From: a virus
Virus record (IMG/VR): IMGVR_UViG_3300046170_000158
Location: 1-39,054 of that record
DNA length: 39,054 bases
Direction: 5' to 3' (one strand)
The notes beneath the pieces are model-generated. The model ran no database searches and was not told where the DNA came from. It was given only the letters and a program-made list of their open reading frames with translations. Made by a program: the position numbers and the translations under genes. Within the stretch, counting starts at the first letter, position 1; each line of letters begins with the position of its first letter. Shown here piece after piece: positions 24,828-34,381 of this stretch.

Positions 24828-24977
24828 CTATTCTCCTATAAACCAAGCATATGCTTTGTTATTTTCTGTATTCTTTTCATTAATTAATGTGTTAATTGCT
24901 TCTTCAATTTGTCTTTGAAAAAATTCTTGTGTTTCGAAACTATATCTTACGTTATCTATATCTGTTTTATCTGTCAT
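24828..24977 (-). CDS. Small helical protein between nozzle and fibre genes (49 aa)
   Basis: ATG 24977 lies in an ATGA overlap with the restored end of the nozzle gene. It reads MTDKTDIDNVRYSFETQEFF, then QRQIEEAINTLINEKN, to TAG at 24828-24830, immediately followed by the fibre ATG. It is charged and helical. Position suggests a small virion assembly or connector protein. Nothing in the sequence names its family. Confidence 0.6.
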   Translation of the reverse strand: MTDKTDIDNVRYSFETQEFFQRQIEEAINTLINEKNTENNKAYAWFIGE

Positions 24978-26443
24978 CTTAACCCTGCTTTAACAGCAGT
25001 AATATCAATCCCTTGTCCATGACTGAAAAGTCTTACCACTTGGTACTTTAACATTTGCTCTAAAGTATCTTCCTGATTGTCTAACAGGATTGATACCATT
25101 AGAGGTCATTGTTGACGAAGTAGATTCTACTTTTGCATCTGCTAATCTATTTCTAGTCTTAACTGTTACTGTAGCTTCAGCATCAACAATTGGTCTTACT
25201 CCTGTAATAGATGCTCTATGTCCAGGAAATACTTCTACTTCAGAAGTCTCTATCTCAGATTCATTTTGAGTTCCACTGAAAATTGCAGCATTGTAAGAGT
25301 TATTTATAGCTCCTAAAAACTTCTGTCCACCTGACCAAAAGTCAGTATCTAAAGCAATATTAATAGCATCTAAGTTTTCAGATATAGTAGTCCATAAGCT
25401 CTACAGTATAAGCACCTACAAACTGACTAAATATAAAACTAGCATTAGTCTCAGCTAATGACCATTTTTTAGTAGCATAGTTGTAGATAATAAGCTTATC
25501 ACATATTCCTGATGTATTAGATGCATTAGAAGCTGAAGGATAAAGCCACATAACCAGTTGATTAAATGGATCTACAGCTGCACATATTCTATCAGAAAAT
25601 GCTTTGTTAAGATCTAGATCAAAAAATCTATTAACTTTTTCAGCACCTATTGATAATAAGGTTATCACCTTGAATTTCATAAAATCCATCGTCAGCATAA
25701 AAGAAAACTCGTCTATTATCTTGTGCTACAGTTTTGCCATATATAGCTCCTCTATTAGGAGATATTACTGATAATCTAAATACAGTTGCTCCACCAACAT
25801 AATCCATACGAATGATTTGGTTTTGTCTAAATACATAACCATATTCACCTGAAGTTATAGCTACGATTTCACCACCTGATCCTGGAAGATCTTGTTGATC
25901 AGCTTGTTTAGTTCCTGATAACCAAGTAGTAATATCATTGATTCCAGACCATTGTATTCTATTTTGATTTGTTGGTTGGTTTCCTGTTACTAAGAAATCT
26001 CTTATAACTCCTGAAACTCTAAATGTTGGAACAGTACCTGCTGTTTGTATTGCTGAAAGATTAGCAAAATTAGTTGATGTTCCCATTAAATAATATTGAG
26101 GTGCATCTACACCATTACTCGCAATAATGTAATTACCAAATTGTGTAAATGTCCAATAATCAGTATTAGTTCCTGTAAGAGATCCTTTTCTAGAAGTAAA
26201 TGCTCCTGAAGCTAATTGATATATATTTGTATTTTTAGCAACAAAATTAAATACATTACCTGCATTATCTCTAAATGAACCACCACCTCTAGCATCAGCT
26301 CCAATATTATTAGAACTATATTCTACTAATGAAGGAAATCTTTTATAAGAGTTTAATGCATAATAAACATTAGTTGCTACATTAGCTCCTTTTTTATCAT
26401 GTTCAGGTTGATCAGGTAACCATTCACCAAAAGGTATCTGCAT
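24974..26443 (-). CDS. Tail nozzle, T7 gp12-like (about 488 aa), broken by three frameshifts
   Basis: ATG 26443 opens MQIPFGEWLPDQPEHDKKGA, the usual start of podovirus tail tubular protein B. The first frame ends near 'YEIQGDNL' and resumes 'LSIGAEKVNRFFDLDLNKAF'. The second ends near 'YTVEL' and resumes 'WTTISENLDAINIALDTDFW'. The third breaks at 'SGKTF' by the A-run 25026-25029 and resumes 'SHGQGIDITAVKAGLR'. 'GRYFRANVKV...SHGQGIDI' matches the family's C-terminus. The protein forms the closed tip of the short tail and opens on receptor binding. Breaks fall near 25655, 25395 and 25027. Confidence 0.75.
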
Positions 26444-27108
26444 TATTTTCTCCTATAGAATGATAGATCTGTACTTACATCTGTTCTTTGAACAACAGGT
26501 GCAGAACCATATGAATCTTGTTTGTCATTATTCTCACATCTCTCAAGAGCTGCTGAATACATACCTAGCCATTGTTGCGTTTGGTTAGGGTCGATCCCAC
26601 CGATAAAATTACTGGCATGATATAACGACCCATATAAATAGATAGATGGATGACTTGCCAAAATATAGTTAGAGGTATCGCTATCAGACAAAGCAGTAAA
26701 AGCTTTATAATATTGTAGCTTACCAGTATAACTCGTATCAGGTTGGGGTGCGAATCTAAAACTTTCAGTACCATTGTCTGACTCTATAGTATACGTTCTA
26801 GGCATACCTGAAGTCGAACCTCCTTTTATTTCAAATAAATTGCCTGGAGTTATATATTCCAAATGATATTTAGTACCACCTGATAATATATGAAATGATC
26901 TAGCACCAATAAAACCTGTTGGTACAGTAACTAATTCTGCGTTAATAGTTACATCATCATTCTGTTCCATTTGTCTTATACGTAACTTAGCATTAAAATC
27001 AGCTTCAGTAAGTTTTATAAAATCATCTTGTATCTCAGTTGTTAAATCTGATCTATTTAAGAAATTTGCTATTGATGATTTAAGTTCTGTATATGTTGAT
27101 AATGCCAT
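26443..27108 (-). CDS. Head-tail adaptor / tail tubular protein A (221 aa)
   Basis: The product opens MALSTYTELKSSIANFLNRS and continues 'DFIKLTEADFNAKLRIRQME', a helical start seen in T7 gp11-like and SU10-type adaptor proteins. Beta strands follow (TVPTGFIGARSFHI, GTESFRFAPQPD), then 'YYKAFTALSDSDTSNYILAS', 'HPSIYLYGSLYHAS' and a C-terminal helix, matching the family order. It joins the portal to the nozzle encoded next. Length is normal. The short-tail adaptor plus nozzle pair is the main evidence for podovirus form. Confidence 0.75.
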   Translation of the reverse strand: MALSTYTELKSSIANFLNRSDLTTEIQDDFIKLTEADFNAKLRIRQMEQNDDVTINAELVTVPTGFIGARSFHILSGGTKYHLEYITPGNLFEIKGGSTSGMPRTYTIESDNGTESFRFAPQPDTSYTGKLQYYKAFTALSDSDTSNYILASHPSIYLYGSLYHASNFIGGIDPNQTQQWLGMYSAALERCENNDKQDSYGSAPVVQRTDVSTDLSFYRRK

Positions 27109-27434
27109 TACATTCTTCCTGATGCTGTTCTAAAATAACGATATTCGTTACTATTAAGTTTTAACTTTAAAATTTTTGTTCTTTCTGATTTGGGTATTTG
27201 CCACCAATTATTAGTACCATTATATTCTCTAGCCCATAGTTCTAAAACCATAGTTGGTATACTAGCTACACGTTTAATTTCTTTAGTCTTAGAATATCCG
27301 TCATTAAGATTATATAATCTTTTATTCTTTTGTAGAATAGGATTAACTTCTTGTGATCTTTTAACTGTTACTTTTCCATCAGCTTCTACGAAATATTTGG
27401 TTCCGTCAGATTCCTGATCTCTTAATATAGACAT
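27108..27434 (-). CDS. Conserved neck/head-completion-type protein (108 aa)
   Basis: The sequence has 'IKRVASIPTMVLELWAREYN' and 'LKLKLNSNEYRYFRTASGRM'. These match the pattern R-x-V-A-S-I-P-x-x-V-x-x-x-W followed by L-N-x-x-x-x-x-Y-F-R-T at the very end, found in small proteins encoded beside adaptor genes of many marine phages. The first part (YFVEADGKVTVKRSQEVNPI) is a beta hairpin plus helix. A neck or stopper role is inferred from position between the capsid and adaptor genes. Confidence 0.6.
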   Translation of the reverse strand: MSILRDQESDGTKYFVEADGKVTVKRSQEVNPILQKNKRLYNLNDGYSKTKEIKRVASIPTMVLELWAREYNGTNNWWQIPKSERTKILKLKLNSNEYRYFRTASGRM

Positions 27435-27700
27435 TATTCACTTAGTGTAGTTACGTAAACATTGGCAGAACCAATGGCAGCTAATTTTTCTCCAGGTGAA
27501 ACTTTAAAATATTCATAACTTTTTGCTTCTAAAAATATTTTAGATGATGTTGCAGTTGGATTAACTCCAAATTCTACATGAACATCTGCATCAGATATTA
27601 CTCTAACGTATTCTATATTAGCTTCAAAAGCAGCAGTCTGTGAAGATGAACCACCTGAAGCAAGTTTTACAGTTGTAACTGGTCTCATTGCTATATGCAT
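27434..27700 (-). CDS. Small beta-rich virion protein (88 aa)
   Basis: ATG 27700, after AAAGGAAATACA, opens MHIAMRPVTTVKLASGGSSS. The rest is beta-sandwich-like (EANIEYVRVISDADVHVEFG, TSSKIFLEAKSYEYFKV, GEKLAAIGSANVYV). Short proteins of this pattern are encoded next to capsid genes in marine phages and may decorate the head or complete the neck. It follows a perfect 8-bp hairpin in the gap after the decoration gene. Confidence 0.6.
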   Translation of the reverse strand: MHIAMRPVTTVKLASGGSSSQTAAFEANIEYVRVISDADVHVEFGVNPTATSSKIFLEAKSYEYFKVSPGEKLAAIGSANVYVTTLSE

Positions 27701-27724
27701 TTGTATTTCCTTTATTTTATTGTT

Positions 27725-27744
27725 AGGGGAGATTGCTCTCCCCT
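27725..27744 (-). terminator. Hairpin after the decoration gene
   Basis: AGGGGAGA (27725-27732) and TCTCCCCT (27737-27744) form a perfect 8-bp stem with a four-base loop, directly after the decoration gene stop and before the next RBS. No U-run follows on the minus strand. It may partly terminate, or protect and process, the abundant capsid mRNA. Confidence 0.65.
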
Positions 27745-27751
27745 TAATTAA

Positions 27752-28099
27752 TTATCTTCTTATTACGAATGTAACAAGACATTTTTTAGCTCCAGTAGAG
27801 CCACCATCTGTAATGATTTCAAGTGTACCATCTTCTTCTACTCTGTTAGCAGCAGTAGGTGCAGATGAATCTACAGTTCCAGCAGCTGATCCTGAATGGG
27901 CGACAGTAATGCCACCACCAGTTATAGCTGTGCCACCAATCTCAAAAGATAATGCAGCATTACCACCTGATATAGCACCTTGTAGAGCAGTAATAATTTT
28001 TATTACTTTTCCACCATCAGGTACTGCAACAAATGTAGAAGATGCTGTACTAATATCTTCGATCTCAGCAGTTAAAAAATAGTCGTTTAATGTTCTCAT
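27752..28099 (-). CDS. Putative head decoration protein (115 aa)
   Basis: ATG 28099 follows AAAGGAGAAAAC. The product MRTLNDYFLTAEIEDISTAS continues with 'STFVAVPDGGKVIKIITALQ' and 'SGSAAGTVDSSAPTAANRVE' and ends 'KCLVTFVIRR'. It is an all-beta, Ala/Gly/Thr-rich small protein lying between capsid and neck genes and flanked by two hairpins, which suits a protein needed in several hundred copies. The decoration role is inferred from place and composition. Confidence 0.55.
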   Translation of the reverse strand: MRTLNDYFLTAEIEDISTASSTFVAVPDGGKVIKIITALQGAISGGNAALSFEIGGTAITGGGITVAHSGSAAGTVDSSAPTAANRVEEDGTLEIITDGGSTGAKKCLVTFVIRR

Positions 28100-28163
28100 G
28101 TTTTCTCCTTTGTATGTTCCGTATTATTGACCTCTTAATACTTCATATTTTGGGTTGATACAA

Positions 28164-28188
28164 GGGGAGTATGTTGAGGTTACTCCCC
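28164..28188 (-). terminator. Hairpin after the major capsid gene
   Basis: GGGGAGTA (28164-28171) and TACTCCCC (28181-28188) are a perfect 8-bp inverted repeat around a nine-base loop, 15 bases after the capsid stop on the minus strand. The sequence after it is not a U-run. It resembles the hairpin at 27725-27744 and likely tunes the capsid/decoration ratio or mRNA life. Confidence 0.65.
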
Positions 28189-28202
28189 TATGTATTTATA
28201 GA

Positions 28203-29150
28203 TTATGATGTTGTTAAGTCGAATACTCCACCTGAAGCACCTTCATTTCTAGAGATCAAAGTAAGTTCAGCTAATAGCTGTCTTTTTTCTGAGTCACCAC
28301 TTTTTGAAAGTTCATGCATTGTGAAGTCTCTTAAGAATCCTACAGACCAGTAGTCCATATCTAAGACTAATGCATCTCTATCTCTAGAGAATCTGTTAGG
28401 AACAACTTCTAGATCACCAAAATCAGAAGAATATACATCTATTGAAGTGTATAAAGTTTTATCTTCTGAAGCATCGAATCTAGTAGATCCACCAGTAAAT
28501 CCTGAGATTTTCTGTTTGTTGAATGGGCCTACCATGATTACAGATGGGTTACCACCTGAGTTCCAAGTACCTTTAATAACGTCTTTCAACATAGCTTCAG
28601 TTAAAGCTCTTTGAGTTCCGTCATTTCTAGCATCAGAAGCATCTGCTGCAGTTGGAGATGATCCGTCTGCTGCAAAGTTATCATTCGTTGCAATCCAAGC
28701 ACCAATAGAACCGAAAGTTCTTGCAGTTGATGAATTACCAGCTGCTCTTACTTGGTTAGTTAATAAAGTAGACTCGATGTCTCTTTTTAACTCTTTGGAT
28801 TTTTTAGCTATTTGGTATGCAAGTTCACTTGCTCTACCAGCTTTGTCTACAGCTTCTTGTGTACCAGTAATTACTACAGTTTTATCCATGATCTGTGTGT
28901 AGTTACCGATTCTAGCTGTTGCTGTTGATGCATCTAGTGTAGCATCGTCACCTTCAATAACTTTATTGTTAGTAACTGCTGCTGCTAAACTATCTGTTTG
29001 CCATTCGTGGAATGTATTTTTTACTTGCTCTCTCGCAGCTGCACTCATGAAAGGAGTTTCAGTTGGAGAAATTGAGTAAATAACATCCTGCAAATCTTCT
29101 CTGATACCTACTGCATCGTACGTATCAAATGTGTTTGTTGGTTGTGCCAT
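28203..29150 (-). CDS. Major capsid protein, SU10/DUF5309-type
   Basis: The 315-residue product has the start MAQPTNTFDTYDAVGIREDL and then 'DVIYSISPTETPFMSAAARE', 'FHEWQTDSLAAAV', 'RIGNYTQIMDKTVVITGTQE' and 'ELKRDIESTLLTNQ'. It ends with 'ALVLDMDYWSVGFLRDFTMH' and 'GDSEKRQLLAELTLISRNEG'. This is the standard SU10-type HK97-fold capsid pattern; the name comes from E. coli phage SU10. Length is normal. It lies between scaffold and decoration genes with AGGAAA before the ATG. Confidence 0.85.
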   Translation of the reverse strand: MAQPTNTFDTYDAVGIREDLQDVIYSISPTETPFMSAAAREQVKNTFHEWQTDSLAAAVTNNKVIEGDDATLDASTATARIGNYTQIMDKTVVITGTQEAVDKAGRASELAYQIAKKSKELKRDIESTLLTNQVRAAGNSSTARTFGSIGAWIATNDNFAADGSSPTAADASDARNDGTQRALTEAMLKDVIKGTWNSGGNPSVIMVGPFNKQKISGFTGGSTRFDASEDKTLYTSIDVYSSDFGDLEVVPNRFSRDRDALVLDMDYWSVGFLRDFTMHELSKSGDSEKRQLLAELTLISRNEGASGGVFDLTTS

Positions 29151-29159
29151 GTTATTTTC

Positions 29160-30158
29160 CTATTTGTTTTTTGAGATTATTTCAAGAATAGCAGAATGAG
29201 CATCGTTCAGTTTACCTGACTTTCTCACTCTACCAATTTTTTGTTTAACAGTAGCACGTTTAGAATCCTCCATTTTAGGAGTTCCTGACTTAATTACTCT
29301 AGGAGCTGTAGTAACTTTTTTATTAGTTACTGGTGCTGCCTTTGAGGCTTTGTATCCCATTGCATCTCTTAGAACCATAAGGAATCTATGATCTGCTAAT
29401 GAACCAATTTCTTGTTCGTTAAATCCATATTCAGATAAAGATTGTTTCATCTGATTTTTGAAAGTAACAGACTTAACTGGATCACTATATTCAGGGATCT
29501 TAGTTGCTGCCAAAGTTTTTTGTTCTTCTATGTATTGATTATACTGCTGTGCTTTGATTGCTTCAGTTTGAGACTTTAGTTTATTAAAAGATTCTCTTTG
29601 CTGACGCATTTCAAAATCTATCTTAGCAGCATTCGCAGGATCTTCTTCATACATCTTTTTAAGATCTGCATCGTTAGAAGGTTGACTGATATAGTTACTG
29701 GCCATGCCAATTAAATCATTCAATTCTTTGAGCTTACTGTCATACGTTTGACTAAGGCTCAGTCTTTGTTCATCAAGTGTTTTCTTATCTTGCGATAAAG
29801 CATGAGTCTTTTGTCTATAATCTGAGTCTCTTGAATAACCTGATTTCAATTCGTCCAAGCTGACCTCTAACTCTTGACCTTGTACTTTGACTCGGTGGAG
29901 TGAAGGTTCTTGTGCTTCTTGTTGTTCGGTTTGTTCTGTCTCAGTTATTTCAGAGCTTTCAGTTTCAGGTTTAGCTTCCTCAGTCTCGGATTGGCTAACT
30001 TCTTCAACAACATCAGGTTTAGTTTCTTCAACTGGTTTTTCCTGTGTTTGCTCTTGTGGTTCTGTCTGTTTTTTCTCAGGTTCTGATTGTCCTTCTTGAG
30101 GATTCAGTAATCCTGTTATTTTATCAGCAGCACCTTTTATAGTTTTATCTACTTGCAT
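29160..30158 (-). CDS. Scaffolding protein (332 aa)
   Basis: The N-terminal third is extremely Glu/Gln/Pro/Thr-rich (residues 15-85). 'HRVKVQGQELEVSLDELKSG' then 'YSRDSDYRQKTHALSQDKKT' follow, with a coiled coil (residues 115-210) containing 'PANAAKIDFEMRQQRESF', and a basic C-terminus. 'V-x-G-x-E-x-x-V-x-x-x-E-L-x-x-G-Y-x-R-x-x-D-Y-x-x-K' is the signature of scaffold proteins of this capsid type. The protein guides capsid assembly and then leaves. Directly upstream of the capsid gene, with AAAGGAG before the ATG. Confidence 0.8.
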   Translation of the reverse strand: MQVDKTIKGAADKITGLLNPQEGQSEPEKKQTEPQEQTQEKPVEETKPDVVEEVSQSETEEAKPETESSEITETEQTEQQEAQEPSLHRVKVQGQELEVSLDELKSGYSRDSDYRQKTHALSQDKKTLDEQRLSLSQTYDSKLKELNDLIGMASNYISQPSNDADLKKMYEEDPANAAKIDFEMRQQRESFNKLKSQTEAIKAQQYNQYIEEQKTLAATKIPEYSDPVKSVTFKNQMKQSLSEYGFNEQEIGSLADHRFLMVLRDAMGYKASKAAPVTNKKVTTAPRVIKSGTPKMEDSKRATVKQKIGRVRKSGKLNDAHSAILEIISKNK

Positions 30159-30178
30159 AGATTCTCCTTTTAGGTTGA

Positions 30179-30202
30179 TCGCTTCCTGGATTGGATTAGC
30201 GA
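30179..30202 (-). terminator. Small hairpin before the scaffold gene
   Basis: TCGCT (30179-30183) pairs with AGCGA (30198-30202), with an inner TCC/GGA pair, between the stop of the 89-residue gene and the scaffold RBS. It is weaker than the other intergenic hairpins. Confidence 0.35.
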
Positions 30203-30215
30203 AATAGACTTCTAA

Positions 30216-30485
30216 TTACTTAGTTAAGTCTTGTAGTTGATCTAGCTCTTTGGAGGCTAGTTTTCCTTCATTCATCACAGACTCAAGATGTCCTTTGATT
30301 TTGTCGACCATATTATAGGCCATCCAAAGAACTTGTCTTTGATCGTGATCTTTATAAGACGTGTTAAATATTTCCTCTTTGTATCGAGTTTTTAAATAAC
30401 TAATCGCCTCTTTCATCAGGGGTTCGTCCAGTATTAACTGGGCCTTTGTTCCCTGCGAAATCTGTTTTGTTAGATCCTTTGTCAT
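30216..30485 (-). CDS. Conserved small protein between portal and scaffold (89 aa)
   Basis: ATG 30485 opens MTKDLTKQISQGTKAQLILD, then 'EPLMKEAISYLKTRYKEEIF', 'DHDQRQVLWMAYNMVDKIKG' and ends with a helix. The A-x-x-L-L/I-x-D/E-P-x-x-x-E-A ... D-x-x-x-R-x-x-L-W pattern belongs to a small all-helical family often encoded in this exact slot. It overlaps the portal C-terminus by 86 bases, which is normal for the slot. A packaging or portal-assembly helper is possible; nothing proves it. Confidence 0.65.
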   Translation of the reverse strand: MTKDLTKQISQGTKAQLILDEPLMKEAISYLKTRYKEEIFNTSYKDHDQRQVLWMAYNMVDKIKGHLESVMNEGKLASKELDQLQDLTK

Positions 30486-32552
30486 TAAAAAATGTTTTTT
30501 GACCTTTCATTATTTCTTTAAATAAATCACCTGATTGTTTAACTTGTTGTGTTTCTACCATAGATCGGTTCTTCATTTCAAGCTCATTTATTTTAGTACC
30601 ATATTTAAGTTCCATCTCTTTAACTTTTAGTTCAAAATCAAGCATACTCTGTCTTAATTCAGATTCTAGTTTTTTCATAGCTACTTCAGCATCTAGAGAT
30701 TTTCTAGCATTTTCACCTTGTACTTGAGCTAATGATACTTTTTCAAACTCTGTTGGTGGTTTAGGTGGAAGTGGTGGCATTTGTGATGCACCTACTTCAG
30801 GATCCATAAAGAAAGGTTCTACACTTCCAAGACCTGCATTCTCTACAAGTTTTTGTAATGTAGAATATATATTTTTAAGATTAACTACTGGGCCATATAC
30901 ATTCTGTTGTAATTGTATTGCTTGTAGTTGTCTTTGTAAAATACCATTAAGAAGGATAAGTTGTTGTTCTTTAGAACCTGTACCTAATCCTACTTTAACA
31001 GATAAGTTAACTCTGTTTCTCCATTCGTATGGAGTCATAGGTATAAACTCACCTCTAATTCTAACTAATTTTTCTTTTTGCTGATACTTGCAAAGTAATT
31101 CAAATATCTTAATTCCTAAATCTTTAACACCAGTTTCTGCAAAAGTTCTAGCAATCAATTCCATTCTCATTTGAGATTGTGTTAAAACTTGATTCATGCC
31201 AGTTGCAGTATCTGTATTAAGTGCATCTGATTGTAAACCTTGTGAAGATTTTGTAACACCTGATCTTGCTTCTCTTACTGAGTCTAAATAATTTAATAGT
31301 CCTGAAGCTTGTTCTGTAATAGGTTGAGCTGTCATGACTTGCATAACATTTTGTGGTGGTTGTTTAGTTCTTACAATACCACCTGGACGATTTGTTAAAA
31401 GATCATCCATAGCTACTTGACCATCTTGAATAGCAATTCTGTTATTATTAGTTAGATACATATTATCTAACATCTGTCTCATAACAGTAGATTTAATTAA
31501 TTGTATATCTTCTATTAGTTCAGAAACAGGATCTACCATAAAATCTGTGAGGCATAATAATTGGAGTCATTGAAACAAAAGGAATTGAATCAATCTCCAT
31601 CATATCTAATATCTTATAAGATCCATTACCTGCTAAGCAGACTTTCATTAATTCTGATTTACCATCGCCATTAACATCTAATCTTACATAACATTCATGT
31701 ACTAATATTTCGTCAGAAGAATTATCACCTCTATCTTGTGGTGCAGAGAAATCTGTATCTTGGTATCTTACTTGTCTATCTTCTAAATAATATTCTGAAT
31801 CACCAGTAGGTAGATCATAAACCATATCTTTATCATAACCCATTTCTACTAATTGAGTTCTAGTCATACTTACTCTATGACAAACAAAGTTAGCAGACTC
31901 GATAGACTTAGCTCTACGTTCTATTAAAAATTCTTCAGGTGGAATAGGATCAATTTTAACTTGTCCATATTTTTGTGTCTTATGAATAACGACATCATGA
32001 AATGTTACTGTGTCAATAACCTTATCATTATTATCTTTAAATTCTTCTTCATATTCTTGATGTTCTGATTCTGTAACTTCATCGTCTGCAAGTAACAAAT
32101 TATATTCATCATCTGTTAATTTTTTATATTCTTCTCTTGTAGTTTTTTCAGAGTCATCCCAATAAACTTTTAAGATACCATTCTTCTGTACTAAGGCATC
32201 TTTGAATGCTGTATACAATGCAGAAAAACCTCTGTTCTCTTTATAGAAAAACATGGTTAATATAATCACTAGCTTGTTTAGCTACCTTCTCATCTTCAGG
32301 CCCAGCAGGTTCACAATGAAATACATTATCTCCAGCTGTAAAAATTTTCATTAAAGAAGGCATTAAAGATTCAATCGTATCAGATACATCTGTACTTACG
32401 ACTTGAGATCTTCCTTCTTGTTCATTACCAAAAGGTTTACCTAAATAATATTCTAAAGACTTACGTCTACGAGATACTATCTCACCACCAATATAACCTG
32501 ATGATGCTCTTAGTTCTCTATTTAATATTGCTACAATTTCATTTTCTGTCAT
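30400..32552 (-). CDS. Portal protein, P22-like (about 716 aa), broken by two frameshifts
   Basis: ATG 32552 reads MTENEIVAILNRELRASSGY, with 'SRRRKSLEYYLGKPFGNEQE' and 'DTIESLMPSLMKIFTAGDNV'. The first frame breaks after 'DYINHVF' at the A5 run 32247-32251 and resumes 'YKENRGFSALYTAFKDALVQ'. The second breaks after 'PHRFYGRS' at the GG 31529-31530 and resumes 'VSELIEDIQLIKSTVMRQML'. The joined 'Y-G-R-S-V-S-E-L-I-E-D-I-Q...R-Q-M-L-D-N-M' is the classic portal block. The C-terminus is a long coiled coil (residues about 600-700). The dodecamer forms the DNA entry vertex. Confidence 0.8.
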
Positions 32553-33859
32553 ACTATATATTTATAATCCACATTTATTGGTCTTTGCCAGTCTGATGTA
32601 TCAATAGGATCATGTACGCATCCATATCTAAACGCATCTGCTGCGTGTGAACACCAATCGTGCAAAGGTTTATTTTTAAAAACTTGGTTCTTCTCATCCC
32701 ATTGTTTACGATATTGACGTAATGCATCTAAACCTAATTTACATTTTTCTCTATCAAACCAACAATGTGGTAAAGCATTTCTAACAGATTCTATACCATG
32801 ATCAACCTCTAATTTAGGAGCAACTTCAAAGTCTATTCCTAAATCGTTAGCAACTTCTAATCTAGATTTTCCTGTTCCTAATTCCCTAGCTTGTATATCA
32901 TGAGGTGCTATATGTCTTTCGTAGTTATAGTTCTTATCTTCTAAGACTTCTGCATAGTGAGCTAAAGACTCACCTGAGTTCTCATAATAATCTATAAGGT
33001 GTACTTCTTCACCTACTCTTTGTGCAAACCAAATAGCTGTTGAATCCCCTATACCTAAATCCCACCATGTCTCGACACCTACGTGTTCTTCGACTGGAAT
33101 ACTCCCAATTCTCTTTTCATTATCAGCTTTGGTAACTAATTTTCCAAAATAACTACCACTAACAGCAGCAGTAAAAGAACATTCAAACTCTTGGTTATAT
33201 TGTTCTTCAGTCATTATGGACTGTGCATCTTTTAATTCTTCATCAGGAACTACATTGGTTTCAGAAGCTCTATACATTTTTGCAAACCAATTCTTTTGTC
33301 CTCGTTGTGCAAAATCATATACTTCCCAAAATTGATTATGACCCATTGGTGTTCCAATAAACATAACCCATCCCATTGTATCAGCTACTGCTGGACGTAT
33401 AATTTCTGTCCAGGTTCTTGGTGCCATGATAGCAAATTCGTCCATCACAACTCCATGATAACCCATACCTCTAAGTGAATCAGGATGATCGGCTCCAAAT
33501 ATTTGTAGAGTAGATCCGTTAAATAATTCTATTTTTAATTCTGTTTCGTTTTTACTACCACCTAAATACATTAGTGGTTTTGTATAAATTTTTAAATATT
33601 CCCAAGCAATAGATTTACCTTGTCTATATGTTGGAGCTATAAATGCACATTTCTGATTATTTTTTTTTATAGCTGTTCTAATTAATTCGTTAATAGCTAA
33701 TACTGACTTACCAAATCTACGATGACAAACCAGCACATTAAATCTTTTGAGACTGTTATGTACTTCTCTTTGTAAAGGACGAGGTGTATAAGGAATAACT
33801 ATATCTTTAGTTCCCTCTTTACTCGTCTCCCCACTTAATGTTGATTTTGATTGGGCCAT
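32549..33859 (-). CDS. terL: Terminase large subunit
   Basis: ATG 33859 gives 436 residues. ATPase motifs: Walker A-like 'CHRRFGKS' (residues 45-52), Walker B 'GVVMDE' (136-141) and coupling motif 'IGTPMG' (168-173). The RNase H-like nuclease has acidic residues in 'WWDLGIGDS' (D267), 'PHDIQARELGTGKS' and 'HDWCSHAADAFRYG' (D408). It cuts and pumps DNA into the head. It overlaps the small subunit by 41 bases and the portal by four. A TTG three codons upstream of the chosen start is possible. Intact, unlike portal. Confidence 0.9.
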   Translation of the reverse strand: MAQSKSTLSGETSKEGTKDIVIPYTPRPLQREVHNSLKRFNVLVCHRRFGKSVLAINELIRTAIKKNNQKCAFIAPTYRQGKSIAWEYLKIYTKPLMYLGGSKNETELKIELFNGSTLQIFGADHPDSLRGMGYHGVVMDEFAIMAPRTWTEIIRPAVADTMGWVMFIGTPMGHNQFWEVYDFAQRGQKNWFAKMYRASETNVVPDEELKDAQSIMTEEQYNQEFECSFTAAVSGSYFGKLVTKADNEKRIGSIPVEEHVGVETWWDLGIGDSTAIWFAQRVGEEVHLIDYYENSGESLAHYAEVLEDKNYNYERHIAPHDIQARELGTGKSRLEVANDLGIDFEVAPKLEVDHGIESVRNALPHCWFDREKCKLGLDALRQYRKQWDEKNQVFKNKPLHDWCSHAADAFRYGCVHDPIDTSDWQRPINVDYKYIV

Positions 33860-34097
33860 CTGATCCAAGTTTTGTAACTGTCGTAGCTAACTTTGAGTGA
33901 ACGTAAGGTGCAGCTTTCTCGGCTGCCATCATCTTTCTTTCAGGAGATGACATAGGATTATTAAGTACTGCTAATAAGTAATCTAATGGAGAATGATTGT
34001 ACTTGATTGCTAATTCATCAAGCATCTTCCATTTTTTAGCACAAGTAGATCCTTTCGGTCTACCAGCTCCTTCTCTTTTTCCACCACGTGTTGTCAT
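33819..34097 (-). CDS. Small terminase-like protein (92 aa)
   Basis: The product MTTRGGKREGAGRPKGSTCA has the G-G-K-R-x-G-A-G-R-P-K-G start of many phage small terminase or terminase-associated DNA-binding proteins. 'SPLDYLLAVLNNPM' and 'ERKMMAAEKAAPYVHSKLAT' follow, the standard helical body. It lies immediately before the large subunit. Recognition of the packaging site is the expected role. It is shorter than P22 or T7 small subunits, but this length is usual for this subgroup. Confidence 0.7.
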   Translation of the reverse strand: MTTRGGKREGAGRPKGSTCAKKWKMLDELAIKYNHSPLDYLLAVLNNPMSSPERKMMAAEKAAPYVHSKLATTVTKLGSDGPIKINIKWGDE

Positions 34098-34381
34098 TAT
34101 ATAACAAATCTTCCTCGTTTATCAAACGATCTTCTTAAAGGTTTATTTGGCACTACTTTTGCACCAGCTTTTTTAATAGCTTTGGTTGCAACTACAGCAC
34201 CTGTTAATCCTAAAGACAAAGGAGATAACGCAGCTCTAGCTGTAAGCTTTAAGCCTTTTTTAATTAAACCAGCTTCAGGCTTATTAGCCTTTTTAAACAT
34301 TTTTGGATTTACTTTTTTTCTTCCAAAAGCTTGTTTATGTGTTCTTACACCTTCTCCTGGAATTATTTGTAGATCTTTCAT
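34097..34381 (-). CDS. Basic protein with hydrophobic central segment (94 aa)
   Basis: The product opens MKDLQIIPGEGVRTHKQAFG and has a Lys-rich region, then 'ALSPLSLGLTGAVVATKAIK' (about residues 52-71), and a basic C-terminus ending 'RRSFDKRGRFVI'. The central Leu/Gly/Ala segment could insert in a membrane. Several neighbours upstream share this basic-plus-hydrophobic style. Function unknown; overlap with the small terminase stop (TAATG-type) puts it in the same operon. Confidence 0.55.
   Translation of the reverse strand: MKDLQIIPGEGVRTHKQAFGRKKVNPKMFKKANKPEAGLIKKGLKLTARAALSPLSLGLTGAVVATKAIKKAGAKVVPNKPLRRSFDKRGRFVI

Noticed and set aside
30400-32552. Programmed ribosomal frameshifting in the portal, nozzle or fibre genes.
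   Set aside because: Breaks differ in direction, several lie away from slippery sequences, and nothing like this is known for these families; sequence errors explain all cases.
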